64,000 bases of DNA from NCBI GenBank assembly GCA_037074705.1, contig CM073590.1, positions 207,496,746 through 207,560,745 on the forward strand, given 5' to 3'. Source of the stretch: Zhengitettix transpicula. Its lineage: Eukaryota > Arthropoda > Insecta > Orthoptera > Tetrigidae. The notes beneath the pieces are model-generated. The model ran no database searches. It saw only the letters and a list, made by a program, of their open reading frames with translations, and had not been told where the DNA came from. Shown in pieces: positions 38,565-50,700 of this stretch (position 1 is its first letter; each line of letters starts with the position of its first letter). The position numbers and the translations under genes were made by a program.

Positions 38565-40395
38565 TTCTCAATTATATAAAATGTAGTTTATGATAGAATT
38601 ACCTACAGTTTATTAAAAAATTCAATTTAACTAGTCTGAAAATTATGTAGTATTATTAAATGACCAGGATGGAAAACTCTCGGTCGGACCAGGAACCAAA
38701 TGCTAATCATTTAATTATTTCAAAGCTTCCTTGGCTGATTTGTTGAAAGTATTTAATCTGTTTTTGAGTAGTAAAGTTAGTGAAACTTGAAATTATAAAT
38801 GCACATATCCGGGCGTTTATAATTTCAAGTTTTTCACGAATTTTTCTACGTAATTCTTCAGTCAAGTCACAACCTGAAGGAGGTATAAACATTATTAATT
38901 TAAACGGAAGCTTTTTTTGTTTTGGCATAACGAAATAACATCCGAAGTATTTGCCTTTAATGAAGAAAATGTTCTCCACTGGGGTACATCAGTAATTGTA
39001 CCAAGACGTTTCGACGACCCACACTGCATTGTCGTCATCTTCGCCTGGATACGACAGATGTAATAATTTAAAAATGTTTTAAGAGACAATGCTCTATTTA
39101 AAGACCAAAAAATGAAGAACTTCACATTACTATTCGTAGAGCAGAATAAATAGAAGCACATCAACACAAAAAAAAAATCCGGACGTTTTCTCTGGGAAGA
39201 ACGTCGAGAAATCTAAGCCTTGGGGCGATACGTCAAACAAGGAATTAGCAAGGAACATAAAAAGCTAAAAAATTAAATATACATTACTGTGATTAGGAAA
39301 TAAAAAGGTTCATAGAGAAACACTTTCATCACTTAGGGGGACAAAACGATTATAAGTATTATGGGAACGATCAAGAAAGACTTGTTCCGCGTGAAACGTT
39401 CTTTTCAGTGGAATATTCTTACTGTAATTAATAATAAAATTATTTTTGTTATTGTTGTTCTTTACAACTGCAGAAAGGCTATTATATAAAATTATGTGTA
39501 AATGTTGAATACTATGGAGAAGACAATTTTTTTTAATATTTTTTTAAGATGTAGACAGGCTATGTATAGGGTAATCCACATGGTGGCAACTCCCCTCTTT
39601 TAGCACAAGAAAGGGAGTGAAAGGGGGATGCGGAAAGGTAAAGCAAGGTAGCCGAGGGTTAAGTAGCCCCCCCCCCCCCGGGCATCCTACCCGGTAATTC
39701 GCCTAAAAGTGATACAGGGAAAACCCTAGAAAAACCTGCATCAGGTAAGTCGGGCATTTGGTACTTGTCCCACGCCTTTCCGATTGTTGTGGGGTCGCAG
39801 CTTTCCCCTCGCCGTACCTGACCAGTTTATTCCAATAGGAATAGCGGACAACTCTTACAGTATGCCCAAGGTCTGCGACCCCGGAACATACACCTCTCAA
39901 AACAGGCCGAGGTGCCTCGACATGTGTGAACCTTAGTTCAAAAACCAGAGAGAGGAGAAGGCATCCCCAAAGGTCTCATGGAGAAGACAAACTTGCTCGT
40001 CTGAGGTTCTAGCCACGTATTCGTGCCTTAAACCGTGCAGCTACGTAAAGAGTTGCCTACTAGCGTTAGCATTTTATTAATTGTCCAGTCATTAATCGCG
40101 ATTTCGGTACAGGCTGCATGGTCTTGGTATTCACAATGCACATTTTTGAAATGCAGGTAAGGGCGATAAGTGAATATTTCAATTTTTTTTAAATAATTAA
40201 ATGATTAGCATTTGGTTACCGGTCCGACCGAGAGTTTTACACCATGATCATTTAAAAATACTACATAATTTTCAGACTAGTTAATATCTGAAGAAGTTTC
40301 TGAAACGATGTGATTTTAAATTGATTTTTTTTAATAAATTGTCGGTAATTCTATCATAAACTACATTTTATATAATAAGAATCTATACAAGTGGA
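38565..40395. mobile_element. Second large inverted repeat, arms of about 150-200 bp
   Basis: 38565-38720 and the complement of 40190-40395 share tataaaatgtagtttatgat, ctagtctgaaaattatgtag, aaactctcggtcggacc and aaatgctaatcatttaatta in order. The right arm has about 36 extra bases containing a CTGAAGA...GAAAC motif. The interior includes a family A copy and a hammerhead-like motif. Confidence 0.7.
39551..39978 (-). mobile_element. Family A repeat, copy 6
   Basis: From gtagacaggctatgtatagg to aaggcatccccaaaggt. It has an internal poly-C tract near 39667 and lacks the hairpin end. Confidence 0.7.
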
Positions 40396-40867
40396 CAACT
40401 TTTAATGGGTGCAGATATTTTCAAATTCACAGCCAATAAGACTCGAATATGAATTCAGGAAAGTGTCCTTGATTTGTTTGAAGGGGAATGTACACCCTCA
40501 GTCTTAGGAAAATTTGACCTAGGAAACGAATCAGGATTAATTCCAATAATTGGAATTATAAATGAAAACTTCGAACAGGCGTCCATTTCGATTCTCACCT
40601 TTCTTTCTCGATGTCTTTTTATGAAACTAATATTGCTGTTACAAAGACCAATAATAAAATTTGGCTACATACGATAATTTTGTAGTACAAAAATACTTGA
40701 CCACTGTTGCTAACTTTGAACTGTAAAATCCCGTTTCCACTACTTCATTCAGCCTTCTGTACCAGCTTCAAAATATTCTTTGCCTTATGGGCTATAAAGA
40801 AAACTCTGTCGAGTGAAAAGCGCTCATTCATCGAGCGCCTTTTATAATTTAATTTTTGAGTGACAGA

Positions 40868-41095
40868 ATAATCATTCACGTGGTGACTTTTCCCCTTCAA
40901 TAGCATAGGGAGGGATTCGAAAGGAAGGCTGCGGAAGGTAGAAAAGGGTTAACTAGGGCCGCCGGCCTATATTTTAAGGTTCCTACCCGGCATTCGCCGA
41001 AAAGTGTTGCAGGGAAAATCGTAGAAAATCTGCATCGTGTAGGTCTGGCTCTCGGTATTTGTTTCACGCCCTTCCCATAACTGGAATGGGGTAAT
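40868..41095 (-). mobile_element. Family A repeat, copy 7 (partial)
   Basis: Only the aacaggctac-proximal half remains (caatagcatagggagggatt to ttcacgcccttcccataact), more diverged than the others. Confidence 0.6.
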
Positions 41096-41164
41096 AATAT
41101 GTCCGGTATATAAAGTTTGGGTAATTCATCACTAATCTGAAACAATGAGATTATTAAAATTTCA

Positions 41165-42853
41165 CTACACGTTCTCTGAGTTTAGTTTGAATCCCTTTTG
41201 GGATTGAGAGGGTGCTCACATTACGGGTGAGGGTCAACGGGCGTTAAAAATAAATAACGCGAATAAAACCGAGATTTGAGTCAAATACAGGGTTATGAAT
41301 GTCACTGAGTTTAATTATGACATTTAATTTGTCATTTAACTCCCGAGGAGTGGTGTTTGACGGGAGTGGAAATATTGAAACATGAAATCACGACCGATAT
41401 TAGAGGTGAATAATATTTACAGGGTTAATTAAATTTAAAGTAATTCTACCCAAGTTGTTTGTGTAAAAATTGAACCCCTCTTTCGGCATGAGGGCGATGC
41501 ATGGGGGTAGAGGGGACTGGCAAGAAAAAACGAGTCAAATCGAAGGATGTCGCTGAATTTATTTATGACATTCTGGACAACGCGTGAGGGGTGGGCTGAG
41601 GAGGGAGGAGTTGGGTGAATTTTTAAAAAAATGTTGACCGGTTGTTATTAAATATATTTCTGGATCAATTTGATTAATAAAATTTCTCTACATTTTCTCC
41701 GCGTATAATTTCAACCCCTTTTGGGATTGGAAATGGAGCTCCCCTTAAGGGTGGGGGTGGAGTGTAATTACAATATAATGATGCAAAAACAATCGAAATT
41801 GACGTCGAACTCATGGTCATGGATGTTAATGAGTTTAATTATTACACTCAACTAATCGTTTAACTCTCCCCAAGGAAGGGTTGGCGGGGGTGTTAATTAT
41901 AAAACATGTTTAACAGTCCATTTTGGAAAGGAATGAATATTTATCGAGGTCAATGTAGTGATAATATTTCTACCGATTCTGTTTTTAATTTAAACCTCTT
42001 AAGGACGTGAAAGATCACACTTAGGGGTGGGGGTTTGAGGGGCGTTACAAGAAAATAAATCCCAGATTGGAGTCAAATTCAAGTTATGGATGTCACTGAG
42101 TTTATTTATGACAACCATTGGGAAAGTGACTGGGGGTGGTAGGTTCTGGGCGGGGGTATAAATTTTCAGAAATGTATAATGGCCGATATTTGCGTGAAAT
42201 AAATATTTTACGCTGTCAATGTCATTGATAGTATTTCTACCGATTTTTTTATTGTATAATTTCAACACCTTACGGCATGGTAGGGAAGTACGCGTAGAGA
42301 TGGAGGAGTTGGGCGGGGGAGGAAATTTTCAAACATTTTAAACGGTCGATATTTGCGTTAAATAATTATTTCCCGGGGTTAATGACTTTGATAGTATTTT
42401 TACCGATGTTGTTTGTGTACAATTTCAACCCCTGTGAGGGGAGCAAGGTTAGCGGTTGGGGTGGATTTACGTTAAATAAAAATAACGCTAAAACAACCGA
42501 GATTCGAATCAATTCAGAAACTATGAATGTCGCCGAGTCTCATTGGGACAACCTTGCTAACGCGACGGGTTTGGGAGGTGGTAGAAATTTCCAGACAATG
42601 TAATCGGTCGATTTTTGCGTGGAATAAATACTGTTTGATTATCGCACATTTGTGGGGGTGGTCATCTTCTAACATGTATTAACGGCCGATATATTATGTC
42701 AATGAGTTCAACCTCCTTCGGCATCGGAGGGTGCACATTTAGGGATAGGGTTCGAGGAGCGTTACATAAAAATAGCGCAAAAGCAACCGAAATTGGAGAC
42801 ATATTGGGGATTATAGATAAATCTCGGGCAACGCCGGGCACCCAGCTAGTAAA
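41165..42853 (-). repeat. CTAGCTG-type repeat, inverted copy with about seven internal units
   Basis: Ends on the plus strand with cgggcaacgccgggcaccca and gctag, the complement of the family start. Inside, a module marked by (t)tcaacccc appears near 41189, 41471, 41709, 41993, 42261, 42423 and 42709, mostly 240-286 bp apart. Units also share accgagatt, gtcactgag and cggtcgatatttgcgt words. No intact frame. Confidence 0.7.
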
Positions 42854-44859
42854 TAAATAAAAACTGGAGTCATCCGTATTACGTAAACAGTGACAACATT
42901 CGTGAGCTAAAACAATAATTAGATAAAATAGCCAAATGGCAGTCAATAAACACGTACTCGTTCCTAATCTCCATCCAAATTTTTTCTCGTTCTCCCTTAT
43001 TACAAATTTATACATCATTAGTTGGTTCAAATTTTTAAAACGTATCCAATATTTAAATATCTACTAATACTCTTTCCTTCTTTATTAAAACCACAAGGAC
43101 CCACTTGACACCTACAGCAAACATTGTGTGGTATACAAAGTCTCATGCTCCAGTTGTAAGTCATGCTACACGGGGGCAAACAAAGCGTTCTAATATGAAA
43201 CTTGCCAACAATAAGCAATCTGTAGTCCTCGAAACATTTATTTGACTGGCAAAATGCTAAGATTTTAGACGTTGACAACGGCTACAATTCCAGAATTATA
43301 TGAGTAATGCTGCATATTAAATCCATTAGAGTACAAACTAATTCTATGGACCTCAACAACAACTATGATCCCTTATTATTACGCAGAAAACTTCTGGTTC
43401 CCCGTTGTCGTTGCGTTTTAGCTTCGCTTTCGAGTTCATCAACCGGATTGTGCTGTTGTGTCACTCACGGCTCTCGTGTTTTTAATCAGCCGACGAAAGG
43501 AACAAAGTTTCCAGGATCGTTGCGTGGTGTTTGCATCATCACTTCATCTTGTCTGTCGTTTTATCTAATTTTTATATTTTAGAAACAGACGTATTATATT
43601 CTCATTTCGGAAGGAGCATCAAATTCCTTTGAAAATTCGTTCATTTTAATATATATATGTATATATTTAAAAATGTTTTTCAAAAATTTGTGAGCTGAAA
43701 TAATGAAGTCTGCTGCAGACAAGAAGGGAAAGAGCTAAAAATAAGAAATTATAAACGGGGCATTTATTAAATTTTATTATCATTAAAGTGAAATGCATTG
43801 CAAGGTCGTGGGAAGAAAAAAAAAGTAAAAATTGTTTGAACTTCTGCTGGTATAGGAATATTATTTTAAGTGTGTGTCATCCGACGAGAAAAGGTTTTAA
43901 CTTGATCTAATGGTTTTAAAAATGTTACGACCGGATTTGAAATCCTGATCGTTCATACCTCCCAATCGATGCTCTCGCCACTTTCCGTAAGAGGAAGCAG
44001 GAGGGTCAGTTTCAATAATTGAACTCTGGTGGAAAGTGAAAGTCGATTCGAAAGTCACCCGCAGTACTTGGATAGTACTTACTATATTAGCCATCCCGGC
44101 TAAATACGAAGGTACACTGTACAGGTTCTGTGTGTTGCATACATGATTGGCGTCGTAATTAAACCAACCTCAACATTACCGTCATTCATGAATAAATTAT
44201 GTTATTAGAGTAAAGACGGCGGTTTCATTTTTCTGGAAACCAAAGAATGTTTCACAGCCTTTCCAATATACTTACGTGATGACTGCTTCTGTAGACTGTA
44301 TTGTCAACTGCCTTTTGGATGCGAGACAAATATCTCGACTCGTAGTCGCGTCAGGTATGAAAGTGAAATTTCTGAATATTCCATATTACTAGAATGACGC
44401 TGTCGACCAGCATTTAGCGTGTATACATCTTCACATAATTAGATTAGGGAAGGATGTTGTGGTTGCAGAAGAATTTGCAATGCGTAGTTTCATCCAGAGT
44501 AACTTACCATCACATGACTCAATAATGACTTCCGAAGTTCATCATTACCATTAAAATTTCTACCTAACTGGATTCATATAAATTATTGCAAATTTTACTT
44601 TCTAGTGGTTCGTTACGTGTGATGTACTGCCACGTAGAAGACCTCACCTGTTGCAATCATTCTAAAAAAAAACCTCTTTCTTGACAGACTGGGCCATGAT
44701 ACGAATGACCGAATTGCGGCAGGAAAATTACTCAGGGATTGGGAAAGAAAGGAGTAAAGTCAGTCGATGAAATGGAAAATCAGCATCGATTATAATAACC
44801 AAAAACAGATGGGGTGTTATTGAAATAAAAAAAAGTCAAAGTATATTTCACCAGACAAG
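42854..44859. other. AT-rich DNA, no gene seen
   Basis: Degenerate relatives of the hairpin repeats are at about 43090-43140 (acattgtgtggtatac) and 43480-43540 (cgaaaggaacaaagtttcca). Possible downstream flank of E75. Confidence 0.4.
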
Positions 44860-46178
44860 TTTATTCTGACGACCTCAACAAACTCCCAAGCTTACAAAAT
44901 TACATACAAGCACACACCACATGAAGCAGCTCATGAGCAGGGTTAGGAGACACATATCTAGGGTCGGTGGTTTCAACTACATCGATTCACACATCTACAT
45001 CTTTTAAAAACATCTACAGAAAACCCTGCTTTTCTCTCCGAGGGTGCGCAGAACAACCAAGTCTTACAATTTTACAATAGCAAGCAAAGGACACAAAAAA
45101 AGATATAGGAAGTCACGCACATCTGAATTTTCGTCAGCGATAATCATATTTTCTTGTAAATTGTTAGTATAATGGACACATTAGTTTTTTCTCAAGACAT
45201 CATAAAAAGGTACAGATATTTAAAAAAAATTGGTGGGCTTATCTTACTGGCCAACCATCTAAGAAAAGACACATCTAGACCGAACGACATACACTAGCCC
45301 CCAGAAAACGGGAGAATATATATATTTTTATATATATAGATACGTACAAAAAATCGGAGGCGAAAGCCACCGCACATCCTACACTTACATTACGGATTAT
45401 TATATTTATTTTTTTTGGTTCAGATGGCGTAAACTTCCCTCAGTCTCATATGCCTCAGCTAGTGAGGGAGTCGCTAAAAACCTTAAAAGTCCTCGCATGC
45501 AATTTAATAAAGTGAAACAACGAATGAACAATGAAAATAAATTTACAAATGGAATCGGGTAATATACACTTTACACAATCAAAATGCACTGCCCTACTGA
45601 GGAATATATCACATATAATAATATAGGATTGGTGCAAAAAATGTCACGGGCGACATTTCTTCAAAAAGTAAGCCTTCGAGCGATCTTTAACACTCTAAAG
45701 TCCGAGGGGTCGCGAACTTTTCCGGGATAAGTAAAAACATACTTGGTCTACGAACGAAAATGCGGAACGCATAATCGCCGCGCTACTCTTAAAAAGTCGG
45801 GGCTACTAAACAGCGGAAGAAAGTCGAGACTCGGGAGTGTAGTATTTACAAAGCTCTACCACCAGGCGTCCCGGAAATGTCCCGCGACCCCTCCGAAAAC
45901 AACTACGTACAACTGATCCTAAAAAGAGCTTCTAGTTAACATATTAACAATTATAGACCGAGACACTAAATAATAAAATTTCACACAAACAACACATAAT
46001 CAATAATTATTAAACAATAAATTATTTGGTTTGTAATACGCTTCGTGGCACCTTGAAGTTACTTCGCTCGTACCAGCAAAATAATAAAAATAGTTCCTTC
46101 GAGGATAGAGCGTCCGCTCGCACTTTTTTGTTCTTTGTACTATGTCGCGATGGGCGGGAACGCCGCGCTTTTTGCCGC
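44860..46178 (-). other. E75: Probable E75 3' untranslated region
   Basis: After the E75 stop codon the minus strand runs about 1.3 kb with no recognisable repeat and no plausible coding frame, in contrast to the repeat-dense DNA beyond it. Minus-strand AATAAA signals lie at 45410-45405 and 44865-44860; the second is followed by T-rich DNA. Which one is used cannot be decided from sequence. The boundary is inferred. Confidence 0.4.
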
Positions 46179-47768
46179 TCAGGCCTCGAGGGACACCACC
46201 ACCTTTGGGGGCGGCGTGGGCGACTTCTTAGACAGGTTGAGGGGCTGCTGCGAGTCGGCGATGTCCACCTGCAGCGCCACCATCTTGGGCTGGGGCGGCG
46301 TGGCGGGCGGCGGTGACGTAGACGACGACGCCGACGGCGGGGGCGACTGCGCCAGGTAAGGGGCGGCGGGAGCGGGTGGGCTGTAGGCGGCTGCCGACGT
46401 AATGACGCCGGGGGTGTTGCCTTGCCAACGTGGCGCCGGTGGCTGCTGTTGCGGGGGGCCGTAGTGGTGGTAGGGGGTCGGCTCGGGGGCGTCGCCGCCT
46501 CCCCGCATGATGTAGCTGTGGATGATGTCGGTGCGCTGGCGCTGCTCGGGTGTCATGCGAGGCCCTTCCATGAGAGATCTCGCGAGGGTCGAGTGCGTAC
46601 TGGACAGCGAGCCTGCCGCCGCGGGCGGCGGTTGTGGCTGCGCCGTCAGGTGTAAGTGCAGCTGGGGGGCGGCGTGAGGCAGGAGGGGCTCCGCCTCGGC
46701 CGTGTCACGCGTACGCAACGCGCGGAACTTCTTGTGGGGCTTGTACGCCTCGTCCATGAGCGAGTTGGTGTCGTAAAGGGGCGGCGCCTGAAGCACCCTC
46801 TTGAGCACGGGCATGTCCTCCACGATGCTGGCGTCCTTATCCTCCAAGGAGGAGCGAGGACTGGAGCAAACTGATGTGGGGGCGTTGTCCGTCTTCTCCG
46901 TGCCAGACTCTATTCCCGAATCACTCGGAGAGTCGAGCTTCCTGGCCGTAAAGCGGTGGTGAGGCGTCGCGTCGGGGGCGGCGCGGGCGCGGTGTGGACA
47001 TAATTCGGCCACCTCGCCGCCGCACACAGACTCGCTGCTGGACACAGAGCCCAAGGGGCTCTTGACCGCCTCATCCAGAGCCGCGTCAGACCACGACGGT
47101 GGTGACTTTGACTCCTCTTCGTGGGCCAGGACGCCCCACATGTGCTGCTGCTGTTGCTGCTGCAGCTGTTGTTGCTGTTCGGTCATCTTGAAGGCTAACA
47201 GCTTCTCGGAGTGCAACGTGTTGAGAGTGCGCAGGTCCGGAATCTTCTTCATGAGCTCGTGGCAGACGTCGGCCCCGGCGCCGCCGTGGTTCTGCGCCAG
47301 CACGGACTGGAGGGCGTCGCGCAGCTTGGACTGCATGCGCTCCACCAGGTCAGCGTTGCGCAAACCCGGCCTGTCGGGGGCGATCACCACCACGGAGCAG
47401 AACAGACCCACCTCCGCGTCGGACAGCTGTAGGCCGTTCAGACGTTCGGCGAAATCGAACATAGAATCCATGAGGAAGCGCGCGTTCGAGCTGCTGTGGA
47501 TGGACTCGCGCTTGAGCACTTGCCCGTTCAGGCAGATCATGCTGTTGGTTTGCGCGTCAAAGAGGCAAGCCAGGCGCACCAGAAGGACCTCGAAAACACC
47601 AGCCTTGAGCAGCGTCACCTGGTCGTCCTGGGGCAGTAGCGCGAATCCGGGGATTCGCTTGGCGAACTCCACCACGCCGCGGATGGCGGGAGAGAATCTC
47701 TTCGAAAAATCTTGCAGGAGCTCCTGCTGCCCGGTCAGGGGTTGAGGGTTGGGGTTCAGCGGACACGC
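46179..47768 (-). CDS. E75: E75 last coding exon: ligand-binding domain and F domain
   Basis: Encodes 529 residues and the stop codon at 46181-46179. The exon starts with GCG ([11 protein letters not shown]) just after a pyrimidine-rich acceptor ending cgcag, so the few residues readable upstream are intronic. The nuclear-receptor signature is visible as [11 protein letters not shown] followed by [10 protein letters not shown]. Further conserved blocks are [41 protein letters not shown] and [17 protein letters not shown] glutamine-rich stretch follows at [13 protein letters not shown]. The F domain keeps E75-specific islands: [72 protein letters not shown] and [17 protein letters not shown]. 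The C-terminus LEA matches the Drosophila protein as I remember it. No frameshift is visible. A 227-codon open frame runs antisense through this GC-rich exon; I treat it as a shadow. Confidence 0.97.
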   Translation of the reverse strand, partial: ACPLNPNPQPLTGQQELLQDFSKRFSPAIRGVVEFAKRIPGFALLPQDDQVTLLKAGVFEVLLVRLACLFDAQTNSMICLNGQVLKRESIHSSSNARFLMDSMFDFAERLNGLQLSDAEVGLFCSVVVIAPDRPGLRNADLVERMQSKLRDALQSVLAQNHGGAGADVCHELMKKIPDLRTLNTLHSEKLLAFKMTEQQQQLQQQQQQHMWGVLAHEEESKSPPSWSDAALDEAVKSPLGSVSSSESVCGGEVAELCPHRARAAPDATPHHRFTARKLDSPSDSGIESGTEKTDNAPTSVCSSPRSSLEDKDASIVEDMPVLKRVLQAPPLYDTNSLMDEAYKPHKKFRALRTRDTAEAEPLLPHAAPQLHLHLTAQPQPPPAAAGSLSSTHSTLARSLMEGPRMTPEQRQRTDIIHSYIMRGGGDAPEPTPYHHYGPPQQQPPAPRWQGNTPGVITSAAAYSPPAPAAPYLAQSPPPSASSSTSPPPATPPQPKMVALQVDIADSQQPLNLSKKSPTPPPKVVVSLEA

Positions 47769-50700
47769 CTGCGAAAAAAACAAAAGAAAGACGTCAGAAC
47801 GTCCGTCACAGCGGGACCTTCACAGTTTCCGTCTGGCCAAGGACGGTCGACCCTTCTCTTTATCATACAATTTCCGGACAGGGATGCACTAGCGACATCC
47901 TGAAATTGACTGACTAAAATAAAACCCGCGATAAAAAATGACAAAGAAAAAACCTCGCAGCCGCCGAGCACGTGCGAGTGAGCGCGCCTCGACGACAGAA
48001 AAGTTTTCCAGCGGCGGCGACCTTGGCTCGTCTTCTCGGCATAAGTCGGTCGATACGACAGTCCTTGCCGCCAGAGGTCATCCTTATCTCCCAGCCGCCA
48101 AGGTCACGGACACAATACCGTCCCCCCCTAAATCACACACTTCCTAATTTGTCGTTTAACTAGCCTCAGAACGAAATGAACTCATCTGCATTTTAAAAGC
48201 CAACACAAGACGTTTCATCAATTTTATAAAAATTGTCGCGGAATAAACATTTTCTATACACCTCAAAAACAATATTCAATATTATTTAAAGGAATGAAGT
48301 GATACTCTGTGTAACAACCATTAAGTTCTTCTAGGCTTAATAGGAAGAGTAAAGACAGTACGGAATCAGAAGAAACAAAGATGTGCAGTTCATTATTGTA
48401 ACTTCTGCTTTGTTTGGCGAATATATAAATGGGTCAGAACGAGGATTTAAGAATATCAACAATGAGACGGTCGTTCACAAAGGTCTTACTAATTTCAACA
48501 ATAATATTTGCAGAAACGTTATGAGCTACATACATTTTGTCTCTTACTTCTCTTATTAATTGTATATTTTTTGTGGATATAATTATCGGGTCTCAACCCG
48601 GGTCACAGTTAACCTGATGACGAGGGCGGCGCTTGCCGTTGATACGTTGTTATTTAACAAACAATTGGCCCGGTTCGAGACCCGAGAATTACATCTACAA
48701 CAGATTCACCGCTCTCTATTTATTTGTCGATTGTACAATAATATTTAACTTTCGCAACTCGAAATGGCCACTATTGTAACTGAAGCGTGGAGTAGGAGCG
48801 AGGTCGACGACTTACCAGAGTGGCGGGACAGCTGGTGTAGACGGGCTGCTGGCGGGCGCCTTGCAGCATGGGCGCGACTTTCTCGCGCGTGAAGTCGCAC
48901 GTGTCCACGTGGGCGCGGACCACCCTGGACAACAGAGCGGCCTCGTCCTCCAGCTCGTGGGCCAGAGCCTTCTCGTGAGAGCGGGAGCTGCAGCTCTGCT
49001 GCATGGCGGCCAGGATGCGCGCCTTCTCCCTCTTGGGCACGCGACCGAATCGCACAGCTGCAGGGAGAAGCAACTCGTTAGCAACTAGCTTACTACTTAA
49101 CACTATCACATTAACTTAAGCCGAGCGTCGTGACGTCAATAGCACCCGAAAAATTCCTCAAGTGGTCTGGAAAGCGGCAGTATTAACCGTCACTGCGCTG
49201 ACCGGAAGTAAGGGGGCTGGAGGGGAACCAGTGAGGGACAACGCGCGGAAAACCCGCATCACTTTCACCCCGGCGATCCGAGAAGGACCGCAGAAAATAA
49301 CACGTGAAGACGCGGGAAATCGTGAAGCGAGTGAAATATTAACAGGCGATACAAGTAAACGTCACAGCGAAAGGGAAAATCAGAGTCACTATTCACTTTG
49401 CCTAAGGTACGGTCTAAGTTTTTAAAAAAAATACGGCACAATTCTCGACGTCACAACACCACGACACAGGCACACATCTAAAATGACAACACCGATATAC
49501 GTACGTGCATTATGATAGTTCACTTTCCCGTTGAGAATTCCTTTCAAAATGGGCAACTCGTCACCCATTTTGGAGTGACACTCGCGCTCGCGGGGACCTA
49601 GTCCGTTGGGCTGTCCAACTCCGCCTGCTGCCGTACTTGCTGGCAGTTGCATTCCCTTGGACTGACTGGCACGGCTCCGCGGCCCCGCCAGCCCCCTCTC
49701 CGCGGCCCCCCACCACGGCGCCCCTGCTACCCCCCCTCCCCCCGACGCAGCCCTTGAACTTGCTTTCGACGGCGCCCGCTCGCCAGTGGCGCGACCTACA
49801 TAAGGCCCCCCACCACCGCTGACCTTCAGATACTCCTCGCTCAGGGTCGCGATTCTCAAAAATAAGCGCGGCTATTTGTGTTGCGTTGCGCCGCCGGAAT
49901 ACCGTCGCGTGTCAGCCATCGCCCAAAACTCAACTTCGCCCCACATCACAGTCCCTGTCTAACATCATATTCCATACAGCTAGCATCATCGAAAAAAAAA
50001 ATAGAACATTTTCTCGACCTAACCAAAGCTGTCATGTCTGCACGAACGTACAATAAATTAAAGTATTACTCTTCGGAAAATAATTTTTAATTTCATACTA
50101 GTAGGCTGAATGAATGTGTGAAGATCTACTAATTTCAACAAAATATATTTTTTTTAAAAAAAATATACCTGGTTAAGGAATGAACGGCGCCATTTGCGAA
50201 ACACAATAAAAGTCTAAAGCGTCGACGCTTCATTAAGCCGGAGATAAATCAGAACCCTTCAGATACTGACAATAAATGGTTTTTGAATTGAATTCGTAGA
50301 AAGCTTCTACAACATATTGTAAAGCGGTTGATGTTAAGCTTAGAAAATGTATTTCCTCGTATGTCGTTTGACCCAAACTTTTCCATTAACTATACTAAAG
50401 TATTAGTTGCTAAGACCATGGACGAATCGGGCGGGACACTCCGGTGGAAACTAAAAATCTTAATCGAAACTTAGATATGGCATTGAGGAACTTTTCGTCC
50501 TTTGTAGTCTGATTATTTTAGATATTTTAAAATGCCTATTTGAGTAGATGTTTTTCGCTCCAGAACGAGTTTCTTTTGCGAAGCGTTCTCAAAGACGTAT
50601 TAATTTATTACATACTTTCTTGGGACACTTTTGCGTATAATAAATGAAGACGAAATCCCATATTATACTTTTTTGAACAGAAGGAGAATTGAACTTCTCA

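Noticed and set aside
47062..47745. 227-codon open frame on the plus strand
   Set aside because: It lies exactly antisense to the conserved ligand-binding domain exon; GC-rich codon choice there removes stops from the opposite strand. No motif.
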